A DNA stretch of 64,000 nt from contig JAQFVV010006337.1 of assembly GCA_028023455.1 (NCBI GenBank), forward strand, positions 1,603,001 through 1,667,000. Reading direction: 5' to 3'. Shown in pieces: positions 11,351 to 24,549 of the stretch. Origin of the DNA: Epiperipatus broadwayi. Its lineage: Eukaryota > Onychophora > Udeonychophora > Euonychophora > Peripatidae. The position numbers and the translations under genes are program-made. The notes beneath the pieces are model-generated. The model was not told the DNA's origin and did not search any database. It was given only the letters and a program-made list of their open reading frames with translations. Positions within the stretch are counted from its first letter, which is position 1, and every line of letters begins with the position of its first letter.

Positions 11351-11384
11351 ATCAGTAAGAAAACCTTAAATATATATATATACA

Positions 11385-12260
11385 CACCTGGGTCTCATTT
11401 TACACGATAGATAGGTTCCTCAGAAAACACGCGCAAATGAAATCGTGCAAAAATAGACATAACTTACATTGAAAAAGTGGGGATGTGGTCTGTGATTTTT
11501 CAAAATTCGCATAAAAGCAAAGCAGCAACGTAAAATTACTTTAAAATTTGGGCAAAAAAAAAAAAAAAAATAAGGAAATAAAATATGACTAATAAAAAAT
11601 TTCAAATTTGAAAAAAATTGATACAAGACAAACTTTTTTAAACTATAATATTTAATTTTATTCAAAATAATATATTTTTATGCATAATTTACAGTGAAGT
11701 AATTTACATTTTTTTATACATGTTTTAATTATTATGATTTTCTGGTGACAACGTAATTAGTAATTAATCTTTGAGACGATGATTTTATTAATTGTTTACG
11801 AAGATCGCGATATCCAGACATACAACCATTTAGCTCTCATTGGAATTCAAGAGCATGTTAATGATTAGTGTCATTAATAAGAAAATAATAATTGATTACA
11901 TTCTTTTTTAAAAAGCAAAAACAGAATGTGATTTAAAATGCAAAATTAACACGCACAATGTTTGAACAAATTTGCATTATAATCTTGTAAAATTTAATAT
12001 GTGTATACATAAATGTGGAAATCATGATTTTAATTTCATTATTGCATAAAATCTTACTATTATAAAGCACTGAAAATATTGAAATTACTAAGATGAAAGT
12101 CAAATTCCAATAATGTGCTATTACTTTCAATATAACGTAAGTGCACAAAATTTATTATTTAAAGTAATAGCGCATTATCGGAAATCGACTTCTGGTGAAA
12201 CACGAATCGCGTAACTTAAAAATCGTGTTAAATAAGTCCGTGTAAAAAGAGACCCAGGTG
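11385..12260 (+). mobile_element. Pogo/Tigger-like non-autonomous TIR element, copy 1
   Basis: The 5' end reads CACCTGGGTCTCATTTTAC and the 3' end is its inverted counterpart (GTAAAAAGAGACCCAGGTG). Both ends sit in TATATA, as expected for a TA target. Five related copies occur in this window. The subterminal parts also pair loosely (AAATCG-TGCAAAAATAG against AATCGCGTAAC-TTAAAAATCG). On the minus strand the middle still reads as a peptide including LRKQLIKSSSQRLITNY, which resembles the C-terminal tail of pogo/Tigger-type transposases, so this is an internally deleted derivative. The element carries no intact gene. It interrupts the Penelope-like element. Confidence 0.8.
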
Positions 12261-15200
12261 TATATATATATTGTAATCCCTTACTTATCACCAATACTAC
12301 ACATTATATGCACAAATGCCCAGGGTGCCAATTCTATTAATGAATAGAATAAATTAACAACTTTATTTTGCTTTGAATTAGTATTGAGACTCTTCTACTT
12401 ATGCCTGACTTATAGCTTAGTTCAGTGAAGGGATATAGAAAGTCAAGAATATATAGAACATATATAAATGGAAGAAATACTATTGATCATTAAAATAAGA
12501 TATATGCCTCACTTGTCAATCAACCAAATGATAGAAATCAATAGTTTCATTTATTCAAGTTAATAAACTATAATTTACATTTGATCTCTTCCATCATCTA
12601 AATACACTCTTATATTAGCTACAATATAACGTTAAAAGAAAAACATGATATTAAATAAATCCACTATCTAGCACATCTTAATCTAAATAGCTAAATTAAT
12701 ATTAATTTGGAACTATGAAATCAGATTTCAGGAAATCTTTAATACAATTTGATTAAAGAAATTCTATTATACAATAACTTATAAATATTACAAAAAAATA
12801 ATAATGGAATGAGTTGAATGATGTTTCACTGGACTAGCAATAAGATAATGAAGGAAACAGGGTACCTTTTAATCTCACATCATTGTCAACTTTCTTCATA
12901 AGTTTACCAAATGGTAAAGTATTTCACATAGTGTTTGGATCAAGAGAACAATATTATCAGATTTAAGTATGTTCATTATCAAATTTATAAAGTAATGTAT
13001 TTATGTTGTAATAGATATGTGGAATGTGGAAACTAGAATACGGATGCATATAAGAATAACTCTAGACAAAGCTTTGAATAAATAAATAAAACATTTATTT
13101 ACATTTTTGCAATCAAAATAAATATAATTGGTTCACATTGGAACTATTTGTCCTAATTCCTGAATTTACAAATATATTCATTTGCCAATCTGGGTTTGCA
13201 ATCACTTTTTACTATACACTTTATTATTTATTGATTGGTTATCTATAAAATTTGAGTAAACAAATAAAATAAAGCCCTCATATTCTGACTCCAAACATAT
13301 TTAGGCTAGTTAATTAACTCTAACATCTTTTATAAGCAAACAACACTAGATAAATAAATATCTTATTATAGGTTCAAACATACAAGTTGGAGAGATCACT
13401 CTATCATTTATTGGTATAAAAGAAATTTTAATACCTTTGGCTGTCAAGAGAGTAACCTTAAATAACTCAGTCAAATAATCCTTTTAAACAGCTATACTTT
13501 TCATGCATTCAAAATAAAAAATAATCATTCTGTTGATTTAAAGCTGGCAGTAAATTAACATGATATAATTCAAAATATTTAATTCCTGATGTATAAATTT
13601 AACAGTATTAAAATCTTATGTCTGCAAGATTATTTGCATTACGTGTGTGCCACATCTTATGCTATAATTAAAACAAAATCAATATATTTACATCTTGTTG
13701 GTTTACTTATGAGTTACTAAATAAGTGTCATAATACGGATAATGCCATAAACCAAACAACGAATATAACACTATTTCTGCTTTAATATTCCATAAAGAAT
13801 TTAATCTTACCATTAATTTAACCATGATAACACAAAAAATATTCAAAAGAAAAATTTAAGCACAGAGAAATAAACAAGCTTCTTAGCTAAAAAATCTAAC
13901 GACTAATAATGACTCCCCACCTAACTTTGAGATACACTATTAGTGTGGAACTCAGTCTCATCACCAGAATAAAAGCGAAATACATTACTTAACTTCATCA
14001 AATATTTTTACAATGCATAAATACATAATCTGAAAATATACTTCACTCATGGCAAATATATTAAGGGAGAGAGTTTTCAATCCCAATCAATATAGAACAT
14101 ATCACTGATAACTTTCTTTCTCACAGTTATTTAATACGTTTGACTCTAAACATTGGAAAATAAATTTACGCATGGATATGTCACTAATTCTTTCAATTCT
14201 TTTAGCATATGACATTATCTGAAAATAACAGAGAGAAACCATTATAAAACTGAATATTTACTAATTATATAAAATAACTGCATAAGACAGACACACATAC
14301 GTATGAATAAGAGCGGGTAAATAATTTAAGTATGAATAAGAGCAGGTAAATAATTTCAAATTATATAGTACACAAATGTTACAGCAAAGTAAATGGTAAA
14401 CTGAAAATAAAAACTTTTAGTTTATAACAAACTATTAACTGTTTTCTTTTTTAAACTTTTAAATTGCAATAATTAGTGTCAATGGGACTTCACCATTTCT
14501 GACAACAATATTTATCTTTCATACATTTACTAACCTCTAAGCTAATTGCTCACTTCGAGACATTAAATAGGGAAATATCTCCCTTCAATAAAACACATAA
14601 TAGATATATATCACAAATAAGAAATTATGTTTAAATAATAATCAATTACTGGTGCAACTTGTAATACGCTATCCGAGACATTCTTGAAGTCAAGGAAATA
14701 GTACAAAATAAATAAGAAAATAAATAAATAAATCTATCTATCTATGGTATATCAATAACAAACAAAAAAAATAGTTACTCTTCTTTAACTTTAAAAAAAA
14801 AAAGTTCACTTGCAAAATTTTTTTAACATCAAGTCTCCTGAATGAGGCAAAAATAAGGGTGATGATTGCAAATGAGTATGTGTTAGTAAAACATGAAGAC
14901 AAATTCCTATAGGATAACATTTACAATTTTAAATTTAATTAAGCAATCTCAAATGTTCTTAGCGATAGCTAATTGAGCTCACTTATATAACACACGAGTA
15001 ATAAACTTCTTTATAATGGATAGATAGTTTCAGCTATACATTTGTTTAATGTTTATCATTTAATTAATTCTGGAAATTTTTAACTTAGCAATAACTTTAG
15101 CAGGCTTCCAAAAAGAACAACAGCTTCCCATAACTTCATAAGTTAGCGAAAATATAATTATTTTAGTCCATTGCTAATTGTTCATGAAAAAATCTGGAAT

Positions 15201-16784
15201 TCTTTAGATAACAATACTTTTCTTTTATAATACATCCACATACCCAAGGAGAACAAGAAATATATAATATTAATGTTCTTCTACTCAAATTAAATCAGGT
15301 ACACATTAAATAAATACTAGTGATTAGTTAATTCTTTGTAAGCCACACATTCACTTCTTTAATAAAATATTTCATAAACATGAATGATAAGCATAGTTAT
15401 TATCATGTAGTAGTTCAAAATATAGCACAATAAATTATACATGCATCCTCTCATTTTAACTTAACTTTTATATAATTAGAAGAGAATTTTAATTTAGAAT
15501 CTATGGTAGCTTTGTTAGACAGTCCTGCATAAATTGCCTTAAAAGATTATAGAGTTCACACAATTTCATTTTTTCCTTAATAATAGAAGACATAGGCAAA
15601 TAAAGTAGATTTAAGTTATAAGCATATAAATACATTTCAAACAATATGGCTAATTTAAAATTCAATTGAGTGAAGATTGAAGAAAAATATACATTGTAAA
15701 AAAAATTAGCCTGACATTTTTTTCTTAAAATTGTCCAGTAGCTAGAATTCCAATACCGACTTTATAAAATAATAATGTTTAAAAAATTATACTTTGAAGT
15801 TTAACCAACTTCATTTCTGGAAGAGATTGGAAAAACCATGTACATAGAAGAAGTGGCAGAAGCAAAATGAATAAAATAATGAATAACTTCTATTACTGAC
15901 TATCACTTAAATACATCTCATTTCCATCAATCAAGAGGTCATCTTATCCTCCAAAAGTTAGCTCCACCCTTCGCACTCAGATACTTAGGGAACAAATGTT
16001 CAAAAAATATTTTCTTGGGAAAAAAATCATTTTGATTTTCTAAATTAAATAAAACAAATAAAAAATAACTTTTTACACTTTTAAAATAAATAAACAATAA
16101 TTAGCCAGTAAATAAAGTAGTTGATAACACAATTTAATTTGTCAAATAATTTACTAATCCAGATATCCATTAATCACTCAAAATACACTTGCACCTGTTA
16201 TTAGATATATTTGCTGTAATTTTAAGTGTTTTATTGTAAAATGTAAAATTCTATACTGTAATTAAATATGAAAATTAAATTGGAAGATGATACAGACATA
16301 CATGCACACACATATGCTGCTATATGAATACTAGATTATCCTGACTAAAATATAACTTATGTGGCTATTGGTTAAACCTATTTCACTGATTATACTACCT
16401 ATAATGGATGGGTTTGCCAATGAATAAACAGCTCAGAAAACCATCTAAACAAATACCAAACACTATTCTACAAATAAATAAAACAAATTTGCATCAACTT
16501 AACTTATACATCAATAACTCCTGTAATAAGCCACCCCCCTTTCTATCATTAAAGAGTTCAACAAATATAATAATAATAATACTAAATCCTTATAAAACTT
16601 CCAACTAACATCTATAAGCAACTCTCACATAAGATTTTGGATCATTACCATGAAATTTAAAATTTTTTAGTGCTGTTTCACTTTTTTTTAGTTAAATACA
16701 ATTATTCACTACTGGCACAGTATGATTTAATTAAAGTTTGTTTCTTGTGCCCATTCAGAAGATCACTATATATATATATACACA
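12261..16784. other. 4.5-kb unique AT-rich segment between two pogo-like copies
   Basis: No recognisable gene, RNA or second-copy repeat. Frames are short and low-complexity. The phrase TATGAATAAGAGC-GGTAAATAATTT is tandemly duplicated at about 14302-14358, and a (ATCT)n run lies near 14732-14745. The interest lies in its setting: both sides are bounded by same-orientation pogo-like elements, and the outer neighbours on both sides are halves of one Penelope-like element. The segment may therefore have been carried in as cargo. Confidence 0.5.
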
Positions 16785-17660
16785 CACCAGAGTCTCATTT
16801 TATGTGGTAGATAGGTTCCTCAGAAAACACGCACAAAAGAAATCGCACAAAAATAAATGTAACTTACCTTGAAAAATGGGGGATAGGTTCCCGTAATTTT
16901 CAGAAATTGGCATAAAAGCAAAGCAACAAGGAAAAATAACTTTGAAATTTGCATTAAAAAAATAAGGAAATAAAGTATGACTAATATAAAATTTCAAATA
17001 TATGAAAAAAATTAATAAAAGACAAACTTTTTTTACTTTTTTTATTAACTACAGTATTTAATTTTACATTTTTTCATACATATTTTAATCGTTACCAGTA
17101 TTTTACAATATGCATTCGTTTGTGAACTAGTAAGAAATCAGATTCATGACGTGATGTACAACTAGCGCCACTTCCAGTCTTGTGCTGTTTCTATACTAAA
17201 AAAATGAGATCACAATCAAAACAAAAGATTATCATTAGAAAGATTATTTTCAGTTTATAAAATATTCATTATTATTTATTTTAAAAATCTAAAAAAAATT
17301 TTTATTTCTGTCAATATCTAACAAAATACGTTTTAAAAGTTTAAAGTTTTTGAATATTTATTGCATTATTTTTATACATACGTATAAATCTATTATTATT
17401 ATTTACTCATTAGTATAAGTAGGTTATTTACATAGAAGCTAAGATTCTAAATACAGCTTCAGACCATATTCACGTAAGCTGCTAATATAACATTATATTT
17501 TTGGGGAAAAAAAGTATTTCAAGTCAAAAGAAGTTATTAATAATTTAAATTTCTTGATATCTAATAAATATAGTGAAATATGAAGGATATTAAGAAGAAA
17601 CATGAATCACATAACTTCAAAATCGCATTAAAATAATCCGCATAAAATGAGACACAGGTG
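16785..17660 (+). mobile_element. Pogo/Tigger-like non-autonomous TIR element, copy 2
   Basis: Same orientation and almost the same length (876 bp) as copy 1. The left end is CACCAGAGTCTCATTTTATG and the right end contains AAAATGAGACACAGGTG, each with one or two changes from copy 1. The left interior GATAGGTTCCTCAGAAAAC is shared. The central third differs from copy 1 and includes CACGTAAGCTGC-like text matching copy 3 inverted (AGCAGCT near 20213). It lies immediately upstream of the endonuclease half of the Penelope-like element. No intact gene. Confidence 0.8.
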
Positions 17661-17689
17661 TATGTATATATATATACCAAAAGAAAAAA

Positions 17690-18000
17690 CAAATATTGAT
17701 ACTATAGTTTATCCATACATGCCAAAAATAGCAGACAAGTAAAAAAATCTATAAACAATATAGCATCAAAATATCCTCAAATTCTAACATCTACAAAGCC
17801 TACACTTTAAGTGGTGAAAAACAAAAACTGCATATATGAAACACCACATAAATGTGGAGGAGTGTATATTGGTGAGACCAGTCACCCCACTGAAAAGCAA
17901 GTGAAAGAGCACAAAATGATAATCAGAAAAGAGAAAGCAGGTATGTCTAAAATAGTAAACAATGTATGTTTGATTGGAAAAATACAAAAATATTGAATAG
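17690..18000 (+). pseudogene. Penelope-like element GIY-YIG endonuclease domain, 3' part of the split element
   Basis: The clearest piece is an open stretch at 17811-17996. It contains the family signature with IYETPHKC before GGVYIGET (GVY at 17869-17877, YIG at 17875-17883), followed by KEH. Upstream, in the adjoining frame, YPYMPKIADK with NNIASKYPQILTSTKP matches the linker that precedes the endonuclease in Penelope-like proteins. The GIY-YIG nuclease nicks target DNA for reverse transcription. The position where an Arg is usual (R-x-KEH) reads Gln (KQVKEH), so activity is doubtful. A stop follows at 17994. The domain order and the flanking pLTR show it belongs with the reverse-transcriptase half at 9690-11350. 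The opposite-strand open frame at 17784-17987 is only its shadow. Confidence 0.85.
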
Positions 18001-18004
18001 AGTA

Positions 18005-18400
18005 AAAACTATAAAGAAGAAAATTCGAAGAAGCTGCTCACATAATGGCAAAAAACCATGTCAGACTACTATGACAAGACATAATTTCTAGAAGCCAATA
18101 ATTAATTTTTGCTCTTAAGGCAAAATTGAAGAAATTAGGAAAACCCTCATAGATAAATATATAAAATTATCTTAAAATTAGTATCTAAAGGTTAAGGTTT
18201 GATTCCATTACTAGTATTACAATTGGTCAGACCACCATCTGAAGAAGACAGGAGAATACCATTCAAAATATTGTTTTATATATTAATTCATGTGCTAACT
18301 GACTTTAATTGGAAAGTTTAAATAAAGTTTGAAATTTTTCTAAAGAAATTCAATATTTAATGTTAGATGATAAAAATAGTTCAGCATATAATTTCTATTT
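18005..18400 (+). repeat. Right terminal repeat (pLTR) of the Penelope-like element
   Basis: Direct copy of 9222-9620, placed right after the endonuclease stop codon, as a 3' pLTR should be. A B-box-like GGTTTGATTCC survives at 18196-18206, while the A box is degraded. A conserved module follows: GTATT (18214-18218) can pair with AATAC (18255-18259), enclosing GGTC and CTGAAGA (18239-18245). Confidence 0.75.
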
Positions 18401-18419
18401 GCCTATGGTTATTGGAAGA

Positions 18420-19700
18420 GTAATTAAATGAAAGAAAAAAAGTAATATACTAGAAAAATGTAGTGAGAATTTAGACCTAATATAATTATAGGGGTAAAAC
18501 CTTTTTTATAATTACATGATTCATAAAACTGAGTAAAAAAATGTAAGCAAGCATTTATGTATAGCTTTTATAGATATAGAGAAATCTTATAATAAAATGA
18601 ATAAAAGTAGATTGCAGATAAATCTATTAGAATTGGGAATGGAGTAAGAAATTAGAAGATTATATAAAAATAAATTTTACATTTATCACTTAAACAATGA
18701 GGATTGCCAATTCCTCTACAAGCTTTGTGATAAATGCCTAGCCAGAGCCAGCACTTAAAATATCTCTGCCAGGAACCCCACCCCAAACCCCTGACCATGG
18801 TTTCGTGCTTTGGCACTCCTTACAGAGATATTTTAAGTGCTGGATCTGGCTAGGCATTTAACACAAAGCTTGTAGAGGAATTGACAACTTACAAGCTTAA
18901 GAGATAGGGTCATGTGATCTATGACTCTTATTTTGACTATTTATCATTTAAGAAATATAGAAATTGAGTTAAAAATGAAATTGGATTATGAAAAGAATGA
19001 CCTAAGTCATTTATTTGTTATTATTATGTTAAAAAATATTAAATTAGCTAAAAGGAAACCGATATACAAATATAATTAAAGAATGATAAAGGAGTATATT
19101 TAAAACTAAGACTCTTTGTTGTTTTTTTTGCTGATATTCTCTTGTATGCAGAAAATAGGAAAAAATGAAAATACTTGTGGAGATTTTTCAAGGATGGATA
19201 AAAGTTAGAATATAGTGAAAAATAATGATGAATATTAGAAAAAAATAATTTCTTTTAGGGATATAATTACTTGAAAATCATTTTAAATAACTAAAAAAAA
19301 GTATTTGTGTAATTAGAATAACAAAGTTGATAAATTATACCAACAAAAAAAAAGGATTAATAAATTAACACAATTTTTATATAATATATATGACACCATA
19401 ATAACTGTACAAGAATTGCAGTAACAGGGTTAACCTCCATGAATAATACAATGTGTATCAGGAAAGAGATCTTGGATATACTAGAAAGAATTCAAAAGTA
19501 GGAAAACATGATTGGATCAGACATAGGTATGACACATGAAAGATAAAAAAACAAGTTGAAAATTTTTAGTAGATTACAATTTATAGATAGTAATAAAATA
19601 GACAAAATAATTTTTAATTGGGCTTTGGATATAAGTCAAACATCAAAATAGACGGATGATAAACATATAGGATATAATAAAGAACTAGATAAAAGATTTT
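18420..19700 (+). pseudogene. Non-LTR retrotransposon (LINE) reverse transcriptase relic
   Basis: Scattered reverse-transcriptase motifs can be read through many stops and shifts. HLCIAFIDIEKSYNKMN (about 18553-18603) corresponds to the AFxDxEKAFDxVxR block of LINE palms. LLELGMEEEIRRLYKN-like text follows (about 18620-18670). After the foldback insertion, FADILLYAEN (about 19125-19155) stands where FADDxxLxA is expected, with one catalytic Asp missing. A later stretch (about 19395-19500) resembles the C-terminal region after the palm. The order and spacing fit one decayed LINE. It is inactive, and the clade cannot be assigned from what remains. Its 5' boundary merges with the pLTR of the Penelope-like element. 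Confidence 0.6.
18703..18878. repeat. Foldback (hairpin) element inside the LINE relic
   Basis: The left arm (18706-18768) and right arm (18823-18876) are near-perfect reverse complements, beginning with CAATTCCTCTACAAGCTTTG and ending at AAAATATCTCTG, around a 54-bp GC-richer loop. The transcript would form a hairpin of about 60 bp. It interrupts the LINE reading frame, so it inserted later. It is likely a small MITE-type element. A microRNA-like origin is less likely because the arms are so long and so perfect. Confidence 0.8.
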
Positions 19701-20002
19701 ATGTCAATTTATGTATATAAAACAAAAAATAAATGTTATAAAGATTGTTGAGTATTATAATAATAGAGTTTAGGACAAAAGAATAGTTTTACTTAAAAAA
19801 AAAAGAAAGCATTAGCCTTCAACTGGTGAAAGCATTACCATTGCTTTCCCTGATAGCAATTGTTGTAATCATTTCAACATTTGATTTTAGTACTAAATCT
19901 TTATTCTGTATTAAAATTTAATAAATTGGACTTCATTTATTAGAAGTATAAGATTACATATGAAAAACATTCTAAAAAATAGCATATTTAAAATTTACAA
20001 AT
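19701..20002. other. AT-rich spacer
   Basis: No feature recognised. A short inverted phrase (GAAAGCATTAGCC...GAAAGCATTACC) is locally repeated near 19806-19845. Confidence 0.4.
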
Positions 20003-21208
20003 AGACTTGGGTCTCATTTTATGCGGATTTTTTTAATGCAATTTTGAAGTTATGCGATTCATGTTTCTTCTTAATATCTTTTTATGCAGGTTTTCTTTTA
20101 TGTGATAAAGAAGTTCATATTTCACTATATTTATTAGATATCAAGAAATTTAAATTATTAATAACTTATTTTGACTTGAAATATCTTTTCCCCAAAAAAT
20201 ATAATGTTATATTAGCAGCTAATGTAAATACAGCCTGAAGCTATTTAGAATCTTATTTATGAGTAAATAATAATAATAGATTTATACTTACGAGTATAAA
20301 AATATCACAATAAATATTCAAAAATTTTAAACTTTTAAAACATATTTTGTTAGATATAACAGAAATAAATATTCTTTTAGATTTTCAAAAATAATCAAAT
20401 AATGAAGATTTTGATTTTGTAAACTGAAAACAATCTTTCTAATGATAATGTATAATCTTTTTGTTTTGATTGCAATCTCATGTTTTTAATATAGAAACAA
20501 AATGTGAATATTTAAAATTTATTTCAGTAGTAAACAAAAATATCTGTCAAATGAAGACAAATTTATTATTTACTGATAAGAAAAAATCACTTAATCATAG
20601 ATTTTATGTTGATGTGTAAGACAAAGAAAAACATCAGAAAATGCTGAAATTTAAGAAAGCTTGCTGCAATGAACAACCTCTTAAATTCCAATGAGAGCTA
20701 AATAGTTATGTGTCTGATATTGAAAGCTTTATAAACAATTAGTAAAATCATTGTCTCAAAGTTTAATCACTGATTACATTGATGACAGAAAACCATTAAC
20801 ACAGCACAAGATTGAAAGTGGTGCTAGTTGTACTTCCTCTTGTGGTGAATCTGATTTCCTACTAGTTCATAAATGAACTGCATATTGTCAAATGGTGATA
20901 ATGATTAAAATATGTATAAAAAATGTAAAATTAAACACAGTAGTTAATAAAAAAAATAAAAAAGTTTGTCATGTATCAATTTTTTCCAAATATTTGAAAT
21001 TTTTTATTAGTCATACTTTATTTTATTTTATTTTTTTTATGTGAATTTTAAAGTAATTTTTCCTTGTTGTTTTGCTTTTATGTGATTTCTGAAAATTACA
21101 AAATGTATATCCCATTTTTCAATGTAAGTTAAGTCTATTATTGTGCAATTTTTTTTAATATGGGTTTTCTGCAGAACCTATCTACTGCATAAAAAGAGAC
21201 CCAGGCGT
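20003..21208 (-). mobile_element. Pogo/Tigger-like non-autonomous TIR element, copy 3 (inverted)
   Basis: The ends read ACTTGGGTCTCATTTTATG and AAAAAGAGACCCAGGCG, and it runs opposite to copies 1 and 2. At 1.2 kb it is longer than those. It retains the segment encoding the transposase-like C-terminal tail (plus strand about 20670-20830, with AATTCCAATGAGAGCTAAAT shared with copies 1 and 4). The left interior (AAGTTATGCGATTCATGTTT) matches the right end of copies 1 and 2. Open frames inside (20044-20238) are chance readings of the TIR region, not genes. Confidence 0.8.
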
Positions 21209-24200
21209 ATAGAAAAAATAATAATAATAAAGATAATAAAAATAATGGACTTTTTTCAGTTAAATAGTGTAGAGGACAGTCAGCCCAGACAGTGAAAAAT
21301 AAAATTGACAAAATCGTTGTTAATTGATCTTTTTTGTTTAAATGTTAAAGAGGAAATGTGATGTCATGATAAATTTATCAAATCTGTTCTAAAATTTAAA
21401 ACTGCCTTTATAATTTTTAAAATATTATAAACATTACAGAGTTTCATGTTAAAAAATAATTTAAAAAGGTAATAACAATCTTATCATTGTAGTTTTCTGT
21501 TTACTATTACAATTGAATTTGTTAACTTATATTTTTAAACATAAAATATATTAGAATAAAATCAAATTATAATAATGCATTCTTTTCTTTTTAAATAATT
21601 ATTATACAAATATTTTTCATTATACATATATTTAAATAAATTATGAAAACAATGTAATTTTTCTCTAATCACTAATAACAAAATAATTAAATTTAAAATT
21701 ACTTTCACAACTGCTTTCTACTGATCAGCATTCTTTTAAGTATGGTTCATACTCTTTTATGTTTATTTTTGCTAAAGACTTCTGCCTTCTTCATATTTTT
21801 TTAAACTAATAAATAAATACAATTTCTGCCATTAAAATAAATGTAAAATCAGCAAAACAATGTGGCAGGAGAGCAAAAGAAAGTTGAAGGGTCATCAGCA
21901 CCCTCTCCAAAAATTTACAAATGAAACATTTTGAAAATATTAATAGCAGTATTAAAAAAATGAAGAATAAAAAAAGTTTAGATATATATAAAAAGTAAGC
22001 ATACTATTGGGTGTGATAATAGTAAGGAAAATACATTAATTTTTAAAACTCAAATAGGAGGTTTAGTGTCAAGAGAATTTTGTAGTTATGGAAAAAAAAA
22101 TTGGATGATTTCATTTGTAAAATATGTAATGAAGATATAAAAAAAATATTAAGCAAATATTAATAGAAAGTAAACACATACAAGTTACAAAAGATGCTAA
22201 AACTGAAATTTTTCTTTGGATAGTTATAACTGAAGTTGTGCAGTTAGATACAACATAATTCACAACTCCACTATATTTAAAAATTTGTAAAATTAAAATT
22301 AATTTTATAAGATTCTAAATAAATGCACTAAATGAAGAAAGTTAGCTCCAATAAATATATCAATTATTAATGACAAAGTGACTTATGGAGAAAGATGATT
22401 CCATTCTCAATACTAAATTCAAATTATTTTTGTATTCATAGCAAAAATATGTTAATCATATATAATGTCATTTTGCATGAATAAAAAATCATTTAGTTCT
22501 AGAAAAGAGAAAACTTGCCACATAAATTTTAAAAAAAATATCTTAGAGACTATCTAAAAGATAATTTATAGAAAATAATTTCCTTCTAGATTCCAAATAT
22601 GGGCTATCTTGTATATAAAAAAAAAAATAATCAACAATCGAATAAAAAACTACACATTAAATTCAATAATAATACAAAATATAACTAAATATTTCTCAAA
22701 TAAATTTAAAAACCAACAAAACAATATACAGTGCCAGTCAATGTCAAAAAAATTCAAATAAAAAAAATGTTGATGATAAATCTCAAAAATATCCTATTCT
22801 CTCAAGAACTGATAACGTTTCCACTCTACACAATAAGAGAGTATTTCATGTTATTTTTTATTTTACAATAAATAAAAAAATCACTTATATATTGTATTAT
22901 AGAAGTAAGTAGTTGTACAAACATAACATAAATTGCCAATATAAAAACAAAATAATAAAAAAAATCTTTAAAAAAAAGGTCATTCAATCATTAACAGTCA
23001 ACATAAAAAATAAAAAAAAAAGTTTAAAATGAAAATTAGAGACGAGTTTTATGATAATTGCATGCATAAATGTAGATCGCAAATACAACTATGGGTATAA
23101 CACACTCGTCTTTTAGTCTGAAAGATTTTATGTCTTGCTTAATTGTAAATCTCTAATATATTCCCTCCAGTCATAACATTCCAATAAAAATAAATTCCAT
23201 TTCTTTAAAGTGTCTTTAAATCACCTTTAAAATATAAATATGGTCTGATTCTTCCATGAAAATAATTAAATTCATTAATACTTTTTACAATGTCTACTAG
23301 AATTCACGCATGTCCCTACAATAGTATATCAAATATAATCATATTCAGAAAACTGAAAAATACCAATTAAACATATGATCTTACAATCATATTTGCAAAA
23401 TCTTATGAGTATTCTTAAATATTTTTCCCCAGTGCCTTTATGCTATAATATTAAAGATTGATAAATCCCTTACATACCATAAATAGACGGCAATTCTATA
23501 CATAACTAATTTAATTAAAATAATTACATAACTGTGATAAAAATCTTTTAAGTTGTTAAATGCTACAATGGCACACTAAAATATCCAAGTCTATCTTTCC
23601 ATCTAAAAAGCTATTAAATGATTTAAACTAATATTTTAAGCTGATCAAAATAAAACTTATTAGCATTCTGTAAAACTAAAAGCAAAAAATAAAAAAGTTA
23701 TTGTTTATGTTTTTAAGCAGTTCAAGATTAAATTCCATCCTTAAACCCATGGTTGTATACATGCTGCTTGTTTCATTCATAAAACTAATTTAAAAAATTG
23801 AAAAAAAAATTGGAATTGCTATAAGGTGATAATTTTGAACTTCGTTATTACACAAAGAGCTGACTTATCTCACACTGATTCTTATTAAAGTGTTTTACAT
23901 TATAATTTCCTATATAATTTTTGTAATACTAACTAATATTTTATTTATTTATTCATTGCTATTATAATCTCTAAATAATAAATTTCATTTCATTTTTACT
24001 TTTTTTGGCTATCAAATACATTTTTATCACTAATCAAAGTTTCAATAATTTTCTCTTAAAAACTCATTGCATAATACAAAAAAATCTGATCACATCTATT
24101 AATTCCTGATATCATGAGATTAATATTTATTACATTCATCTTTTGGGTTGTGTTCCTCAATTATTTCACAAATTATGGACATTAAAAATGATGAGATTCT

Positions 24201-24545
24201 GGGAGCACCTTTTTTTTTATCAATTTGTAGACACGCAAATTATTTATCACAATATTTTTTGGAATGAATTATCTATGTAAAATTTTTTTAAAAGATCTCC
24301 TTTACAAGCATCTCTTACAACAAATAAGCCTTTTTTCTTAATGTTTCAAAATTTTTGTTAGATTAAAATATATAAAATATTTATTCATTAAAAGAAGTAA
24401 ATAAAATTATTTCATTTGAATAACTTATCCCTTCAAATTTTGTTTCTATCAATATTTTGTAGTCTTATTGCAGCACCAATTTATTTTGCAATACTTTTAA
24501 TCTATTACTGAGCATATTTATTAGTTGAGCATTCTCATAAACAAC
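21209..24545. other. 3.3-kb AT-rich stretch, nothing recognised
   Basis: Long homopolymers and stop-dense frames on both strands. I found no coding motif, TIR, tandem array or second copy in the window. Confidence 0.5.
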
Positions 24546-24549
24546 TACC

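Noticed and set aside
12261-16784. A cargo gene in the pogo-bracketed segment
   Set aside because: Frames are short and low-complexity on both strands, and no family motif was found.
17784-17987. 67-codon minus-strand open frame over the endonuclease
   Set aside because: Antisense shadow of the GIY-YIG coding piece.
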